Below are positions 1-10,442 of a stretch of 64,000 nucleotides of DNA, piece after piece. Position 1 is the first letter of the stretch. The number at the start of each line of letters is the position of its first letter. Origin of the DNA: Coenobita brevimanus (taxonomy: Eukaryota; Arthropoda; Malacostraca; Decapoda; Coenobitidae); assembly GCA_032717465.1 (NCBI GenBank), contig CM064658.1, forward strand, positions 7,032,501 to 7,096,500, read 5' to 3'. Made by a program: the position numbers and the translations under genes. The notes beneath the pieces were generated by a model. The model saw only the letters and a program-made list of their open reading frames with translations, made no database searches and was not told the DNA's origin.

Positions 1-245
1 GTGGTGATGATGATGATATACAGTGATGGTGGAGATGATGATAATGATATACAGTGATGGTGGTTGTGATGTTAATGATATACGGTGATGGTGGAGGTAG
101 TGATGCTTTACAGTAATAGTGGTGGTGATGATATAGTGATGGTGGTGGTGATGATGATACAGTGATGGTGATGATGATTATGACATACAGTGATGGTGAT
201 GATGTTGATGAAGATGCAGTGACAGTGATGATGATGGTGATGATT
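1..245. repeat. Intronic GATG-rich minisatellite
   Basis: Imperfect tandem units of about 45-50 bp built around gatatacagtgatggtgg and gatgatgataat. It lies upstream of the splice acceptor of the NACHT-like exon, so it is probably intron. The long histidine-rich reading frame on the other strand is a translation of this repeat, not a gene. Confidence 0.85.
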
Positions 246-525
246 ATGATCGGACAGTGCACTGTGACAAAGATCTAGGCACAATTTAAAACTGACAAAA
301 AATAGTACCGACGAAGCAGACACAAAAAAGTGATGATAATGATGATGGCAGGAGAGAGTAGGGAGGAATATATTAAGGGTTAGCAGAGGCAGGCAAGGTG
401 GTGAGGTAGGTGTGGGTGGTGGGAGGTGAGGCAGACAGGGGGGTGTTAATGCTGGCTCGGTATGTGGCAAAAAGTTGGTCATAGCCTGAGTGAAAGTACC
501 TCTACCTCTTCTTTTTCTTCGTTTC

Positions 526-527
526 AG
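526..527 (+). promoter_or_regulatory. Splice acceptor of the NACHT-like exon
   Basis: A T/C-rich run at 501-525 ends in CAG. Residues encoded before it are Ser/Thr-rich low complexity, and coding-like sequence starts directly after it. This decides the exon start. Confidence 0.75.
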
Positions 528-2537
528 GCTGTGTTCATCATCAACGGGTATGATCTCTCTGAAAACGAACTCTGGGAAGTCATCAAGAATCAAATCCCCG
601 AATCTGTCTCTCGATGGGGAGGTGCAGCGACAGCCGACTGGATGGAGACTGCACCGGTTCTTTTAATAATCGATGACTATGTTCCTCACCTGGCCAGTGA
701 AGAGCTACTGAAAGCTGTTGGCGAGTGGAAAGAGACTTCTTATTTGATTCTAACTGTTCCAGGTGAGGCTTCGGATTGCCACAGTCTTCTATCAAAACAC
801 ATGAACGTTATTCACATCAAAATGGAGGGCCTGGACAGAAGTGACGTCCTCCACCTATCCTCCAAATACTTATCTGACCATCAGCTAGGCTCGTTTAAGG
901 AATTTATGACAAATAACTGGCATTTCTGTAGCGAAGCTCTGTCCTACGGTAGCCTAGTCCAGCCAGTCTGTGAAGCGTGGAAGCTCGGATTTATCACTCC
1001 AGACAAAACAACCACCTTAACGGAAATGCTCTGGGGTCTGATTCAGGCTCAACTGATATCAAGCGGACTCCTTGCCACTGGAGTCATCGAGAAGTGGATA
1101 TCAGTTCTAGGGAAAATATGTCGGAGAAACCTGGAGACGAAGCGACTCCTCAACAGGTATGAGTTGGAACTAGAGGCTACGAAATTATTCCTGCCCGAAT
1201 TTGTGGGAATGATTGTCAACACCCTCCTCCCAATTTCCCTTTCGGCCGCCTCGACAACGGTGCTGTCTTTCCCTCAACCGCTGACTCAGTTTTTCGCAGG
1301 GTGGGATGCACTGGCTCAAAACCTGCACGGAACTCCAATGAAATCCCTGGTCAAACGAATAACAGATGAAGATCCGATTGTAATATTTGTGGCTGGACAT
1401 TTTAGCCGACTTCTTCGCTGCCAACCAGTCCGTCCCGATAAACAGTTTGTAAGAGTGGCCAAAAGTCTTGTCTTGCACATGGACAGGGCCAAGGACAGAC
1501 TTGGTTATACAATGAAGGTCACGAATGAAGTGAACCTGCATCCCAAAATCATACAGATTATGAATAACGAGGTAGATTATCCAAAACAGTGGGATATATC
1601 CGATTCAGCAATTCTGGTGGACCCACTGAAGTGCCTCCTACAACACACGGTTCCCCAAAAGGTTCTAATATCCACCGAGAAAAGCTGCTTGGCGCCACAA
1701 CTACCAGGGGTTTTGGCGCTCGTGTCTGCCGCCAAGGTTCCAATGTTTCTAGGGGAGATGAACCACCTTGTTTGGGGGAATCCTGACACCTCCGACAGTC
1801 TTATAAAAATAATCCAGGAGGGGAATGGGATCCTAGAGGACTTCATGGGCTGTCTCACCGCTGGAACAATTTCTGACTTGGGGAAATTCGAAGCCACGAG
1901 GAATCTGGTTTGCATGAGAGCAAGAGTGAAGGATGAGAAGACAATTCAAGCTGCACTAAGGTGTCCAAATGACCTTCCGTCTTTAATGTGGCTTGAAGTT
2001 GACTTTGACATGGCAGTTAGTGAAGTCGTAAAGCTCGAAGTACCACAGGTCAGAACCCCACTCATGGACGTCTGTTTTAAGGATGTAACTGACAAGGATG
2101 TACATGAACTGTGTGAATTTCTCTCGAGGATGAGGAAGGCATACTCGGGTATCCACCTGATGCGTTCGGAGTTGACGCCTCAAGGAGCCAGGGACGTTCT
2201 AAAGCACTTCTACCGCAAGGGGGTGCAGACCACCGTGGAACCTTCAGTTATAAACAGATACCGCCGCTGGAGGTTTCCTGTTCTCTCGAATATCCCGAAA
2301 ACTGAAAAACTTACCGATGAGAAAGTTTTTCATCTGATTGGCCATGACGACCGCCACTGCTACAGCGACAATGAGGTACAGTCAAGTGTATACACCAACC
2401 GCCTCGAGGCAATCACCCTAGCTAACTTCTTCGCCGCGCTGGAAAACCTGGTGTTCTTCCGCTATGTCTGCGCTAATTTTATCATCGTCAAGAAAGAGGA
2501 TGGAACAACGGAATGGGAAGAGATTGTGAGCCTATAA
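528..2537 (+). CDS. NACHT/NLR-like STAND NTPase, terminal exon
   Basis: This open exon encodes 669 residues and ends in TAA at 2535-2537. The frame is open from 462, but I start at 528 because a pyrimidine tract followed by CAG at 525-527 is a strong splice acceptor and the first codon (GCT) is in phase 0. The N-terminal part looks like the second half of a NACHT ATPase: a hydrophobic strand ending in two aspartates (VLLIIDDY, residues about 44-51, Walker B), then a strand resembling sensor 1 (SYLILTV, about 71-77). The P-loop must lie in an upstream exon outside the window. Near residues 540-590 a stretch resembles a ribonuclease-inhibitor-type leucine-rich repeat (motif SELTPQGARDVLKHF). 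By family knowledge such proteins are cytosolic ATP-dependent oligomerising receptors, often immune. I infer an invertebrate NLR-like protein. Sequence similarity was judged by eye only. An expanded animal STAND family is the main alternative. Confidence 0.6.
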   Translation, partial: AVFIINGYDLSENELWEVIKNQIPESVSRWGGAATADWMETAPVLLIIDDYVPHLASEELLKAVGEWKETSYLILTVPGEASDCHSLLSKHMNVIHIKMEGLDRSDVLHLSSKYLSDHQLGSFKEFMTNNWHFCSEALSYGSLVQPVCEAWKLGFITPDKTTTLTEMLWGLIQAQLISSGLLATGVIEKWISVLGKICRRNLETKRLLNRYELELEATKLFLPEFVGMIVNTLLPISLSAASTTVLSFPQPLTQFFAGWDALAQNLHGTPMKSLVKRITDEDPIVIFVAGHFSRLLRCQPVRPDKQFVRVAKSLVLHMDRAKDRLGYTMKVTNEVNLHPKIIQIMNNEVDYPKQWDISDSAILVDPLKCLLQHTVPQKVLISTEKSCLAPQLPGVLALVSAAKVPMFLGEMNHLVWGNPDTSDSLIKIIQEGNGILEDFMGCLTAGTISDLGKFEATRNLVCMRARVKDEKTIQAALRCPNDLPSLMWLEVDFDMAVSEVVKLEVPQVRTPLMDVCFKDVTDKDVHELCEFLSRMRKAYSGIHLMRSELTPQGARDVLKHFYRKGVQTTVEPSVINRYRRWRFPVLSNIPKTEKLTDEKVFHLIGHDDRHCYSDNEVQSSVYTNRLEAITLANFFAALENLVFFRYVCANFIIVKKEDGTTEWEEIVSL

Positions 2538-3197
2538 GGAGCACATGGGCTGAATTTCCCCAATACATTTTCAGTCAACTTCCTGCTGGATGCATTTTTT
2601 TTTTTTTTCATGATGGGCAAGAAAATCATGCCCCAGGCTTTTCGTTCGGATGCTCATATATAAAGGCCCCAACATGCTTGCATGCATCAACCTTTGTTAA
2701 CCAATGGCGGCTCTTCACACTGCTTGATCACACACTCCATAACCTCGTCCCAGGTCCGTACCTCTCACAACTCCACCCTCAATGTTCAAACCTCTCACCC
2801 TCCGCACCCACTTGTCTTCCTGCAAGAACAGATCGTCAAAGATACAACTGGAAATTGACAACACATTTGTGAGCCAATAAGGAATCGTCCAGTGATTGAG
2901 ATTTAAAAGTGAACCGCTCTCCATCCCTCTGCATTGTGCACAAGCAAACCTCACCCAACACCTCAAATACATGATACAGACAGACTTCACTTAATCCATG
3001 ATAAATGTTACAGACAATTCTCCAATACATGTTACAGGCAGACTTCATTTAATCCAAGATAAATGTTACAGGCAAACCTCATCTAACATACAGGATTAAT
3101 GCAGTCAAAGCATTAACATAAGCAACCCTAAAGCTGACACATCATATATACAGGTACCTGCGATGTTGCCTTACTGTTTCTCTAAGATCGCTAGTCA
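2538..3197. other. 3' flank of NACHT-like gene with a two-unit repeat
   Basis: No gene seen. There is a T run at 2597-2609 and an imperfect two-copy tandem repeat at about 2967-3100, with units containing cagacttca(c/t)ttaatcca and gataaatgttacag. I found no convincing AATAAA close to the stop codon, so the 3' end of the gene is not defined. Confidence 0.5.
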
Positions 3198-3292
3198 ATG
3201 TACGAGGTCTGTCCGAAAGGAAACCAAACTTTTTGAGTACCTGGCCACCGAACCGGCATAGCGTGATTGCAACGGAAGCACTGTGTAGGGGG

Positions 3293-3366
3293 AAGGCGGT
3301 GGTTCAATCGGTAGAGAGGCGGTCTGTAGTCCTAATGGACCCAGGTTCGAAACCCGGCTGGGCCAG
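3293..3366 (+). repeat. tRNA-like SINE head
   Basis: Contains a box A-like stretch (tggttcaatcggtag) and a perfect box B (GGTTCGAAACC) about 45 bp downstream, as in a tRNA gene. The acceptor arms do not pair well, so I call a tRNA-derived SINE and not a tRNA gene. It lies inside the mariner remnant. Confidence 0.6.
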
Positions 3367-3621
3367 GGAACACTTCAAGGATCTGAATATCATAAAAACA
3401 GACTTTCCTGATCTACCAGAAGACTCGCCGACATTCGTAAAAGTACCCCCGCTAATACTAGTACACCAGTCCTGTATGAGACAGCCCTAGCGTGTATTCA
3501 ATATGGACGGTGGGTGTTAGCGCCGAAGTGGTGACATGTAGAGGTGTAGGAGGACTACTGGGCCTTGGGATAGCCCACTCTCCCCGAGAAATAGGCCCTG
3601 AAACCTTTGCCCAGAGCTGGA

Positions 3622-3649
3622 CACACACACGCACACACACACACACAAA
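3622..3649. repeat. Short (CA)n tract
   Basis: Imperfect CA dinucleotide run inside the SINE-disrupted part of the mariner remnant. Confidence 0.9.
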
Positions 3650-3744
3650 AGTGGCAACTCTGAATTTTAATTTTACAGTAGCCGCACCACGCCACGCCAC
3701 TTAGTCACTGAGGTATACATGTGCTTGAGTGCAGTTAGTGATTT

Positions 3745-3925
3745 GTTGGGGAGTGGAGTGGCTCGGTAGCAAGGCGTGTGACTCGAGATCGCGAGGTCGA
3801 AAGTTCACTCCTGGCCCGGGTAGCTGCCTTTGCCCTAGCACTTGGGTTATATGATCTGTCCAGGTCTAGTTCGGGGGAATACTACTTTTGGTGATTGGCT
3901 GCAAGTTGAACAATAAAGGATCTTG
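3745..3925 (+). repeat. tRNA-derived SINE copy (family C)
   Basis: A tRNA-like head (gagtggctcggtagcaagg, then a degenerate box B near 3797) is followed by a body, cccgggtagctgcc ... tatatgatctgtccaggtctag, that is shared with the copy at 4272-4425. The shared body defines a SINE family. Confidence 0.6.
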
Positions 3926-4271
3926 AAAAGCAATGTGGCTGCTTGAAATTCTGTTTCAAATTGGGAAAACTTTTACGTGGGTGTACGGTCACGATGTCGA
4001 AACAAAAAGGTAATTGTCGCAGTGGGTTGGAACGTCGTTACCGCAACCAAATAAAGCACGTCAGAGTTGTTCAGATGTGAAGGTGAAGTTTATTATCTTG
4101 TTTGACTGGAAGGGCATCGTTCATCATAAGTTGCTCCATGTGGTCAGTCAATAAAGTTTTACTTGGACTTCCTTAAGCATTTGAGGGGAACAGTGTGAAG
4201 GAAGAAGCCTGGGGCATGGACAGGCAAAACCTGGATGCTGCACCATGACAATGCATCGCTCCTTAACTGTA

Positions 4272-4425
4272 CGGGGGAAGAGTGGCTCACTGGTAGAGCG
4301 CCTGACACGAGACCAAAGGGTTGAGAGTTCGCGCCCCGCCCGGGTAGCTGCCCTGCTGGGACATGTAGCGCGCTCCTGTCACCTAGCGGGGCTATATGAT
4401 CTATAAAGGTCTAGCTCGGGGAATT
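4272..4425 (+). repeat. tRNA-derived SINE copy (family C) inserted in mariner
   Basis: The head gagtggctcactggtagag and a box B-like ggttgagagttcgcgcc are followed by the same body as the 3745 copy (cccgggtagctgcc, tatatgatctataaaggtctag). The mariner reading resumes at about 4426, so this copy interrupted an existing mariner. Confidence 0.65.
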
Positions 4426-4789
4426 CATTTCCCTACATTAAAAATTCCAAAAATTCCTTGTCTGTACTTCAGGGCGAAGCACGACTATTGTCCCCCAGCC
4501 ACCCTACTCTCCGGCTTTGGCCCCTGTGGATTTTTTTGGTTCCCAAAGTTGAAATCCACCCTGAAAGGTTGCCAGTTTCTGACTACTGGAAAAATAATTT
4601 CAAGTGTACTAAACACACGTTCACTCAAGCGTGTGTACTTTGATGATTAAGTGACGCGGTGTGATGCAGCTAGTGTAAGCTCAAAGTCGCGACTACACAG
4701 TGCTCCTGTCATAATCATGCCACCTCGGCTAGTTGGTGCACTATTTTAAAAGTTCAGTTTCTTGTTGGACAAATCTCGTAATATAAGTT

Positions 4790-5050
4790 TTGTGTCTAGT
4801 TAAGCTTGCGAAGTCACTGAGTATCTGCTGGTAATTGACCTCACTGGCAACTCAACTTCATATTCTAAATAACATAGGAGGATGCGTACCACCTTTCTAA
4901 GCAACTTATTTTGCATATCATACCTTAACAGCCTCTTGTGTGCTACTTATATCGTGCTAATACTGACATAGTAACACAGGAGTGGATATTAATGTGTTAA
5001 TATGCAGAATAAATTTATAAGAAAGAGGTTTTATATCCACAAAGCTACTG
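4790..5050. repeat. Dispersed fold-back repeat (family F), copy 1
   Basis: Contains 'ctaagcaacttattttgcata' and, in inverted form near its right side, 'tgcagaataaatttataag'. The same pair of half-sites recurs at about 14815, 17395 and 20490. It looks like a non-autonomous element with sub-terminal inverted repeats. No coding potential. Confidence 0.5.
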
Positions 5051-5139
5051 TACTTAGAATATGACTGAGTGTTATGTATGTTGCTTTAAGTGTGACAGCT
5101 TTAAATTATGCATTCATACTTCACACTAATGGTTGAGGG

Positions 5140-5142
<3 letters not shown>

Positions 5143-5172
<30 letters not shown>
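5143..5172. repeat. (CA)n tract at 5' end of CR1-like LINE copy 1
   Basis: Perfect CA run. The LINE begins directly after it, sharing the cac of its own sequence. Confidence 0.95.
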
Positions 5173-5175
<3 letters not shown>

Positions 5176-7526
5176 GTCATTGAGTTCCAGATGTTAATAG
5201 GGAACGTCGAGCCAAGAGACGAGCTTCATAGACAGGGAAGATACAACTTTGGGAAAGCAAATTTTACAGGATTGAGAAACTTTTTTGAAAATGCGGATTG
5301 GAGAAAATTCAGAGAAACAAGAGAGATACAGAGGAAGTGGGATATCTTTCTAGACCTCTATAATTTGGGAGTGGAAAAATTTGTACCAAGAGTAAGAGGG
5401 AAAGAAAACAGGAAAAAGGAGTGGTTTAATAGAAGGTGTATGATAGCAAAAAAAGAGAGAGATAAGGCGTGGAACAATTGGAGAAAGAGAGGTAACAACA
5501 GAACAAAGGAAGAATATAAAAGAACAAGAAATGAATACACAAAAATACGTAGAGAAGAAGAAAGGAATTTTGAAAAAGGTATAATAGACAAATGCAAGGA
5601 TGAACCCAAACTGTTTTATAGATTTGTTAATGGCAAACTGAAACAAAAGGAAGGAATCACTAAACTGAAAGTAGAAGGAGAGGTCTTTAAGGATGCGGCA
5701 ATGCAAGCAGAAATAATGAACAAACGTTTCCAGTCAGTTTTCACTATAGAAAAGGAGCTTGTGGAAGGGGAGGGAGTGATTAGAAATGTTCCGGTGATAA
5801 AAGATATAAAAGTGGAGGTACAGGAAGTGTATAAATTACTGGAAACTCAAGATGTAAGGAAAGCCCCAGGACCTGATGGAATTTCTAATTGGGTACTGAA
5901 GGAATGCAGAGAACAACTGGCGGATAAAATTCACAGTTTAATCGTATGCTCACTGGAAGAGGGGAAAGTGCCACAAGAATGGAAGAGGGCAAATGTGGTA
6001 CCAATTTACAAGGGAGGAAACAGGGAAGAACCCCTGAATTATAGACCAGTGTCTCTAACCAGCATTGTCGCAAAATTGTGTGAGAGAATCCTGAAAGACA
6101 GATGGATAAAATATCTGGAAGAGATGAATATTTTGGCTGAATGTCAGTTTGGATTCAGAAGTGGAAGGTCATGTGTTTCTAACTTGTTGAGCTTTTACTC
6201 AAGAGCGATTGACGCGGTACAGGAGAGAAATGGTTGGGTGGATTGTGTGTAGCCTACTTACAGTAGACTTAGAGAAGGCCTTTGACAAGGTACCTCATAA
6301 GAGACTAATGTGGAAACTAGAATATATAGGAGGACTGAAGGGGAAACTTCTGGAATGGATGAGAGACTTTTTGAGAGACAGACAAATGAGGACAGTAATA
6401 AAGGATAGGATGTCTGGATGGAGGGAAGTAACAAGTGGAGTCCCTCAAGGCTCAGTGTTGGCGCCAGTAATGTTCCTGATTTACGTAAATGATATGGTAG
6501 ATGAAGTGAACAGTTATGCAAGTCTGTTTGCTGATGATGTAAAGATCTTGAGGAAGGTACAGGTTGAGGAGGATTGTAAAATACTGCAGGAGGATTTGGA
6601 TAGGATACACAATTGGAGCCGGACGTGGGAAATGAAATTTAATGTAAAGAAATGTAAAATATTGGAAATGGGTAAAAGTACCAGGAGGCCATCACTGAAT
6701 TATTTGTTGGGTAATGAATTAATCACAAAAAGGAGAGAAGAGAAAGATTTGGGAGTGCTGGTCCAAGATAGTTTGTCACCAGAAAAGCACATTAACAAGA
6801 TAGTTGGAGAGACTTATAAACTCTTGACTAACATAAGAGTAGCATTTCATTATATGGATGAGGAGATGATGAAAAAATTGATAGTGGCAATGATCCGCCC
6901 CGGGTTAGAATATGCAGCGGTAGTGTGGTCCCCACACAAAAAGAAAGATATAAACAAGATTGAGAGAATACAAAGAACAGCAACCAAGATGGTCCCCAGT
7001 CTGACAGACCTGTCATACAGAGAGAGGCTGGTAAAACTGGATTTGCCTTTCTTAGAGGAAAGGAGAAAGAGGGGAGACATGATTGCAGTGTTCAGGACCA
7101 TGGTGGGAGTAGATAAAATTGACAAAGAAGATCTGTTTGTATGGGATAAGAGAGCAACAAGAGGACACGGAATGAAATTGAAAAAGTCAAGCTGCTTGAA
7201 GGATATCAAGAAATATAGCTTTCCTTACAGAAGTATAGACTTATGGAATAGCCTGGACAAAGAGATCGTCCAGTCTAAAAACTTAAACGAGTTTAAAGCT
7301 AAATTTGACTTATTGAGAAACAGCGACGGAAACCCATGAGCATAGTACATTCCGTGTATATCACAATTAGGTATATTAGGTAAATACTTAAATATTTGGA
7401 ACGGCTTAGACAAAGAGGTGGTGCATGAGAAAAACATTCATGTGTGTAAAGGTAGACTTGATAAATGTGGATATGGAGACAGGACAACACGAGCATTGCT
7501 CAATTCCTGTATACTACAAATAGGTA
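5173..7526 (+). mobile_element. CR1-like non-LTR retrotransposon, copy 1 (5' truncated)
   Basis: Begins within ORF2, just after the endonuclease, and ends in the family's tail (ggtaaatac), which runs into (CA)n. Compared with the full-length copy at 49.4-53.7 kb, it starts at the bases corresponding to about 51313 there. The two copies are nearly identical by eye. It lies between two (CA)n tracts, so it was probably inserted into one. Confidence 0.85.
5176..7339 (+). pseudogene. CR1-like LINE ORF2 (reverse transcriptase), frameshifted
   Basis: Encodes reverse transcriptase from the N-terminal linker onwards. Motifs readable in order: RKAPGPDGISNWVL, YRPVSLTS, DLEKAFDKVPHKRL, SGVPQGSVLAPVMF and the catalytic FADDVK. 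A C-terminal domain follows (LSYRERL, RRKRGDMIAVFR), typical of CR1-group LINEs. The frame breaks at about 6250, where extra bases (net +10 against the full-length copy) create a stop and shift the frame, so one protein is not made. Such ORF2 proteins nick target DNA and reverse-transcribe their RNA there. The endonuclease domain is missing here through 5' truncation. Confidence 0.85.
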
Positions 7527-7527
7527 A

Positions 7528-7562
<35 letters not shown>
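7527..7562. repeat. (CA)n tract at 3' end of LINE copy 1
   Basis: Perfect CA run beginning directly at the LINE tail. Confidence 0.95.
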
Positions 7563-7564
<2 letters not shown>

Positions 7565-7749
7565 CAACTTATTTCTTCATCAAAAGCAACCTCACAGTAT
7601 TTGCTGCTTTATGACCAACCACGTAAATACAAATTACTTCAACAGCAACTATAAAATGCAACATGTTTACATAGGGAGCAGCCTAACATCTCTCTCTCTC
7701 TAGCCAGTCTATCAAATCAGTCAATCCAAAGTGCCACGCTTCCTCTTAA

Positions 7750-7837
7750 CCCCTTCAATCCAATGGCTTACTTTTATACTCCTGTTACCTTCAGACCATT
7801 ATCTTCAGCTTGGGAGAAACATTAGGCCGTGAAGGGG
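7750..7837. mobile_element. Short MITE with CCCCTTCA/TGAAGGGG ends
   Basis: Left end TTAA-CCCCTTCA (7746-7757). Right end GTGAAGGGG followed by TTAC (7830-7841). Similar ends occur at 9998-10177, 23645-23722 and 58922-59110. The TTAA on the left suggests piggyBac-type target choice, but the right side is one base off. Confidence 0.45.
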
Positions 7838-7938
7838 TTACAGAAGAGTATTTATAATCCTGTAATCCCTTCACTACAAGCAATGAAACCTTTAGAAAAT
7901 CATAAAATGAGAATACTGATTGTAATAATTAATAATAA

Positions 7939-8372
7939 TAATACATTCATCCATCATCCAATCTTATGCCACCCCATGAGGAGCTCAGGAGCCCAGGACT
8001 AGGCAAGTTGGTCCTGATATTTGAGATGAGCGACCAGCCTCACTCCTCCCCGAGTGGCATTACATGAGCAATAAACCCCAACCACTCCTTGGATATAAAC
8101 CTACACAGGCTCAATCCGATTGGAGCGCCTTCATTACCCCCTAAAGCACCAGGCGCCATAATTTGATTATATGGTTACCACTCAGAGTACTAAATGGTTT
8201 CCTGGTGTACAGGAGACCATTTGACTTGTCGCTCAGTGCAGTCACCTATGGGCAGAAGGAAGATGAAAGAATAAGGAAAGAAAGACAGAAACGGAAGAGA
8301 GGAAAGGGCAGACACCCAAAGCAGCACTATATCGAGTGAGTGGATGGTGAGCACCCCCACCTACCACATTAT
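7939..8372 (-). mobile_element. Long SINE family A, copy in reverse
   Basis: In reverse orientation: a 5' region containing a pyrimidine-rich run and a hairpin (aaatggtttcctg / cctgtacaccaggaaaccat type), then a tRNA-like box A (ggtggttcantgggtaatt), a weak box B, a body ending '...ggctcctacg', and a (GGAT)n-like tail. The same architecture recurs at 8401, 11832, 56285, 57305, 59275 and 63898. Confidence 0.75.
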
Positions 8373-8400
8373 ATAATAATAATAATAATAATAAATCAAC

Positions 8401-8922
8401 ATTCATTCATCATCAAATCCATTCTTGCCCCACGAGAAATGTAGGAGCCCTGGGCTAGGCAAGCTGGTCCTGGCATTTAAGATGAGAGACCAGCCTCACT
8501 CATCCCTGAGTGGCATTACATGAGCAATAAACACAATCACCCCTTGGATATAAATCTTCATCGGCTCAATCCGATTGGAGTGTCATAATTACCCACTACA
8601 CAACTACTGTAGGTGAGAAAATTTGGTTATATGGTTACCACCCAGCACTGTGAATGGTTTCCTGGTGTACAGGAAACCACTTGGCTTGTCACTCGGCATA
8701 GAGTCACCCACAGGCAGAAGGAAGAGGAAAGAATGAAGGAAAGAAAGAGAGAAGAGGGAGTATAAAGTCACCTGTAGGCAGAAGGACAAGGAAAGAATGA
8801 AAAAAAGAAAGACAGAAGAGGATAGAAGTAAAGAAGGATGGAGGAGAGGAAAGGGCAGACACGCGAGAGCAGCACTACATCGAATGAGTGGATGGTGAGC
8901 GCCTCCACCTACCACATATAAT
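8401..8922 (-). mobile_element. Long SINE family A, copy with internal duplication
   Basis: Same elements as the 7939 copy and directly beside it. The purine-rich segment (gcagaaggaagaggaaagaatga) is present twice, at about 8713 and 8775, so this copy carries a tandem duplication of its pyrimidine-rich 5' module. Confidence 0.75.
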
Positions 8923-9997
8923 AACAGTAATAATAATAATTCTCCCAATGGGTTTAAGGATCTCTATATTTACCCATTTAGTGCTGGGATGTATTTTTCT
9001 TTTGAACCTTGCTATCTCTTGTCAATCTTCTTGAACTGACTATTCGAACTGGTGGGGTTACTTTATACACAGCCTCAGTAAGGCATCGGAATATAGGAGG
9101 CAATTCCTAAGCTTAATAAATTTGTGTAGTGGCATGCATGAACTAATGAGGACATTAACCAAATTTCAAGGGGTTAAGGTTTGCTGTGGCACAGCTGATG
9201 TGTTCTGTGTACCATATGCTGAAACAAGCACCAAAACCTGCTAATCTTTTCCCAACAATCACTGGAAACTATTGGGAAGTCACAGAAAAATCTCTACTTG
9301 ACTGGTTAGATGTGATCCTTGTTTCATACCATTATCATCAAATCCTAAACTGCCCCATATAAAGTGCCCGCATCATACCTATGCAAGAAATTAAGCCTAC
9401 ATTACTCCTCCAGGTGTGTATGCAACAGACCTACTGTATTGATCGTTTCAACCTTATTTTTCATGAAGAAAGAGCTTAATGCCAAAGCCTGCAAAATTCA
9501 GTCCTAACAAAGGAAATGAAACATGTCAAAATACAACCCATTCATTTGAAGTTGCCTTGACAAACGAGTTTTAGAGATGTAGCCATATGCTAGATGGCAG
9601 ACACCCAAATGATACATGATGACAAATGTCCAAATGGCACATAATGACAGATGCCAAATAAAAACCTAAGTCAATATAGAGACCCATCCATTTAAAGATA
9701 TCATGACAGATGGAGTTTAAATGATGAAGCTACAGGCAAGGGAACAGACAGACTAAGGATAACTGTCTTATTCTCATATCAAGCAATTTAAAGTACACTA
9801 GGTGAGGATAAGAAAATCTGGCCCAAATTAAGGTGAAAGAACTATTGTATAATATAGGAAAATGGGGTTATGTTAATTTATTACTGTCATAAGGAGACCA
9901 GGCTGGGAACAAACTGTGATAATCAGACCATGAAAATTCTTACTAAGAGTCTTTTGTTAACATTAGAATAGTGTAGGTCATAAACGCTTTTATATAA
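8923..9997. other. Non-coding stretch, nothing recognised
   Basis: AT-rich, no open frame with coding character. A short three-unit repeat around 9590-9660 (units near gatgacaaatgtccaaatggc) is the only structure seen. Confidence 0.5.
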
Positions 9998-10177
9998 ACC
10001 CCTTCACTCCGATCCTGTACTTTTTGATTTTCCTGGCTACATTCAGATTATTTTATTTAGCTTTGGATGGATTTTGCCTTCATTTACACATTTGCCACAA
10101 AAAGATCCCACAAAGTTAAATAAACGCCTCTGGTGATGCCCTGATTACAGTGGAAAAGTCAACAGAATGAAGAGGTT
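9998..10177. mobile_element. MITE with CCCCTTCA ends
   Basis: Left end aaaCCCCTTCACTCCGAT and right end GAATGAAGAGGTTAAC form imperfect terminal inverted repeats like those at 7750-7837. No coding capacity. Confidence 0.4.
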
Positions 10178-10442
10178 AACTTAGCAAAACTGAGAATTAA
10201 ATGCTACAGTCCTTTTATACTGATGTGGTGGAAGTGATATTTCTGTGGGTCTACTGTTCCACTTATATTTACTTGGCAACACTGTGAATTACATACAGTA
10301 CATACTACAGTCTGCTTATATTTCCCTGGCAAAACTAAGCAATGCCCCCAACATGAGACTGAGTTGTGACTAGGTGAACCTTAAAGGGTAAATGGTGTAC
10401 AAGTTTTATGACAATTATTTCTCATATTTTAAAAAAGTTATT

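Larger units (their letters stand above)
3198..4660 (+). mobile_element. Degenerate mariner element split by SINE insertions
   Basis: A mariner-like terminus (tacgaggtctgtccgaaag) starts near 3200. Transposase homology is readable in pieces. At 3975-4010 there is WVYGHDVETKR, the region just after the first catalytic Asp in mariners. At 4085-4150 there is a block reading FDWKGIVHHK. At 4225-4262 there is WMLHHDNAS, around the second catalytic Asp. At 4455-4560 there is a block ending FFWFPKLKSTLKG, the C-terminal third. Stops and frame changes separate the blocks. A tRNA-like SINE (about 4272-4425) sits between the HHDN block and the C-terminal block, and two more lie nearer the 5' end. The element is inactive and old. 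Confidence 0.7.

Noticed and set aside
462..527. Extending the NACHT-like protein to the ATG at 462
   Set aside because: The 22 extra residues are Ser/Thr low complexity from the pyrimidine tract before a strong CAG acceptor; an internal terminal exon fits better.
108..593. Long histidine-rich open frame on the reverse strand
   Set aside because: Composition is set by the GATG minisatellite and it crosses the splice acceptor of the better-supported forward exon.
3293..3366. Functional tRNA gene
   Set aside because: Boxes A and B are present but the acceptor stem and anticodon arm do not fold convincingly, and it is embedded in a dispersed repeat.
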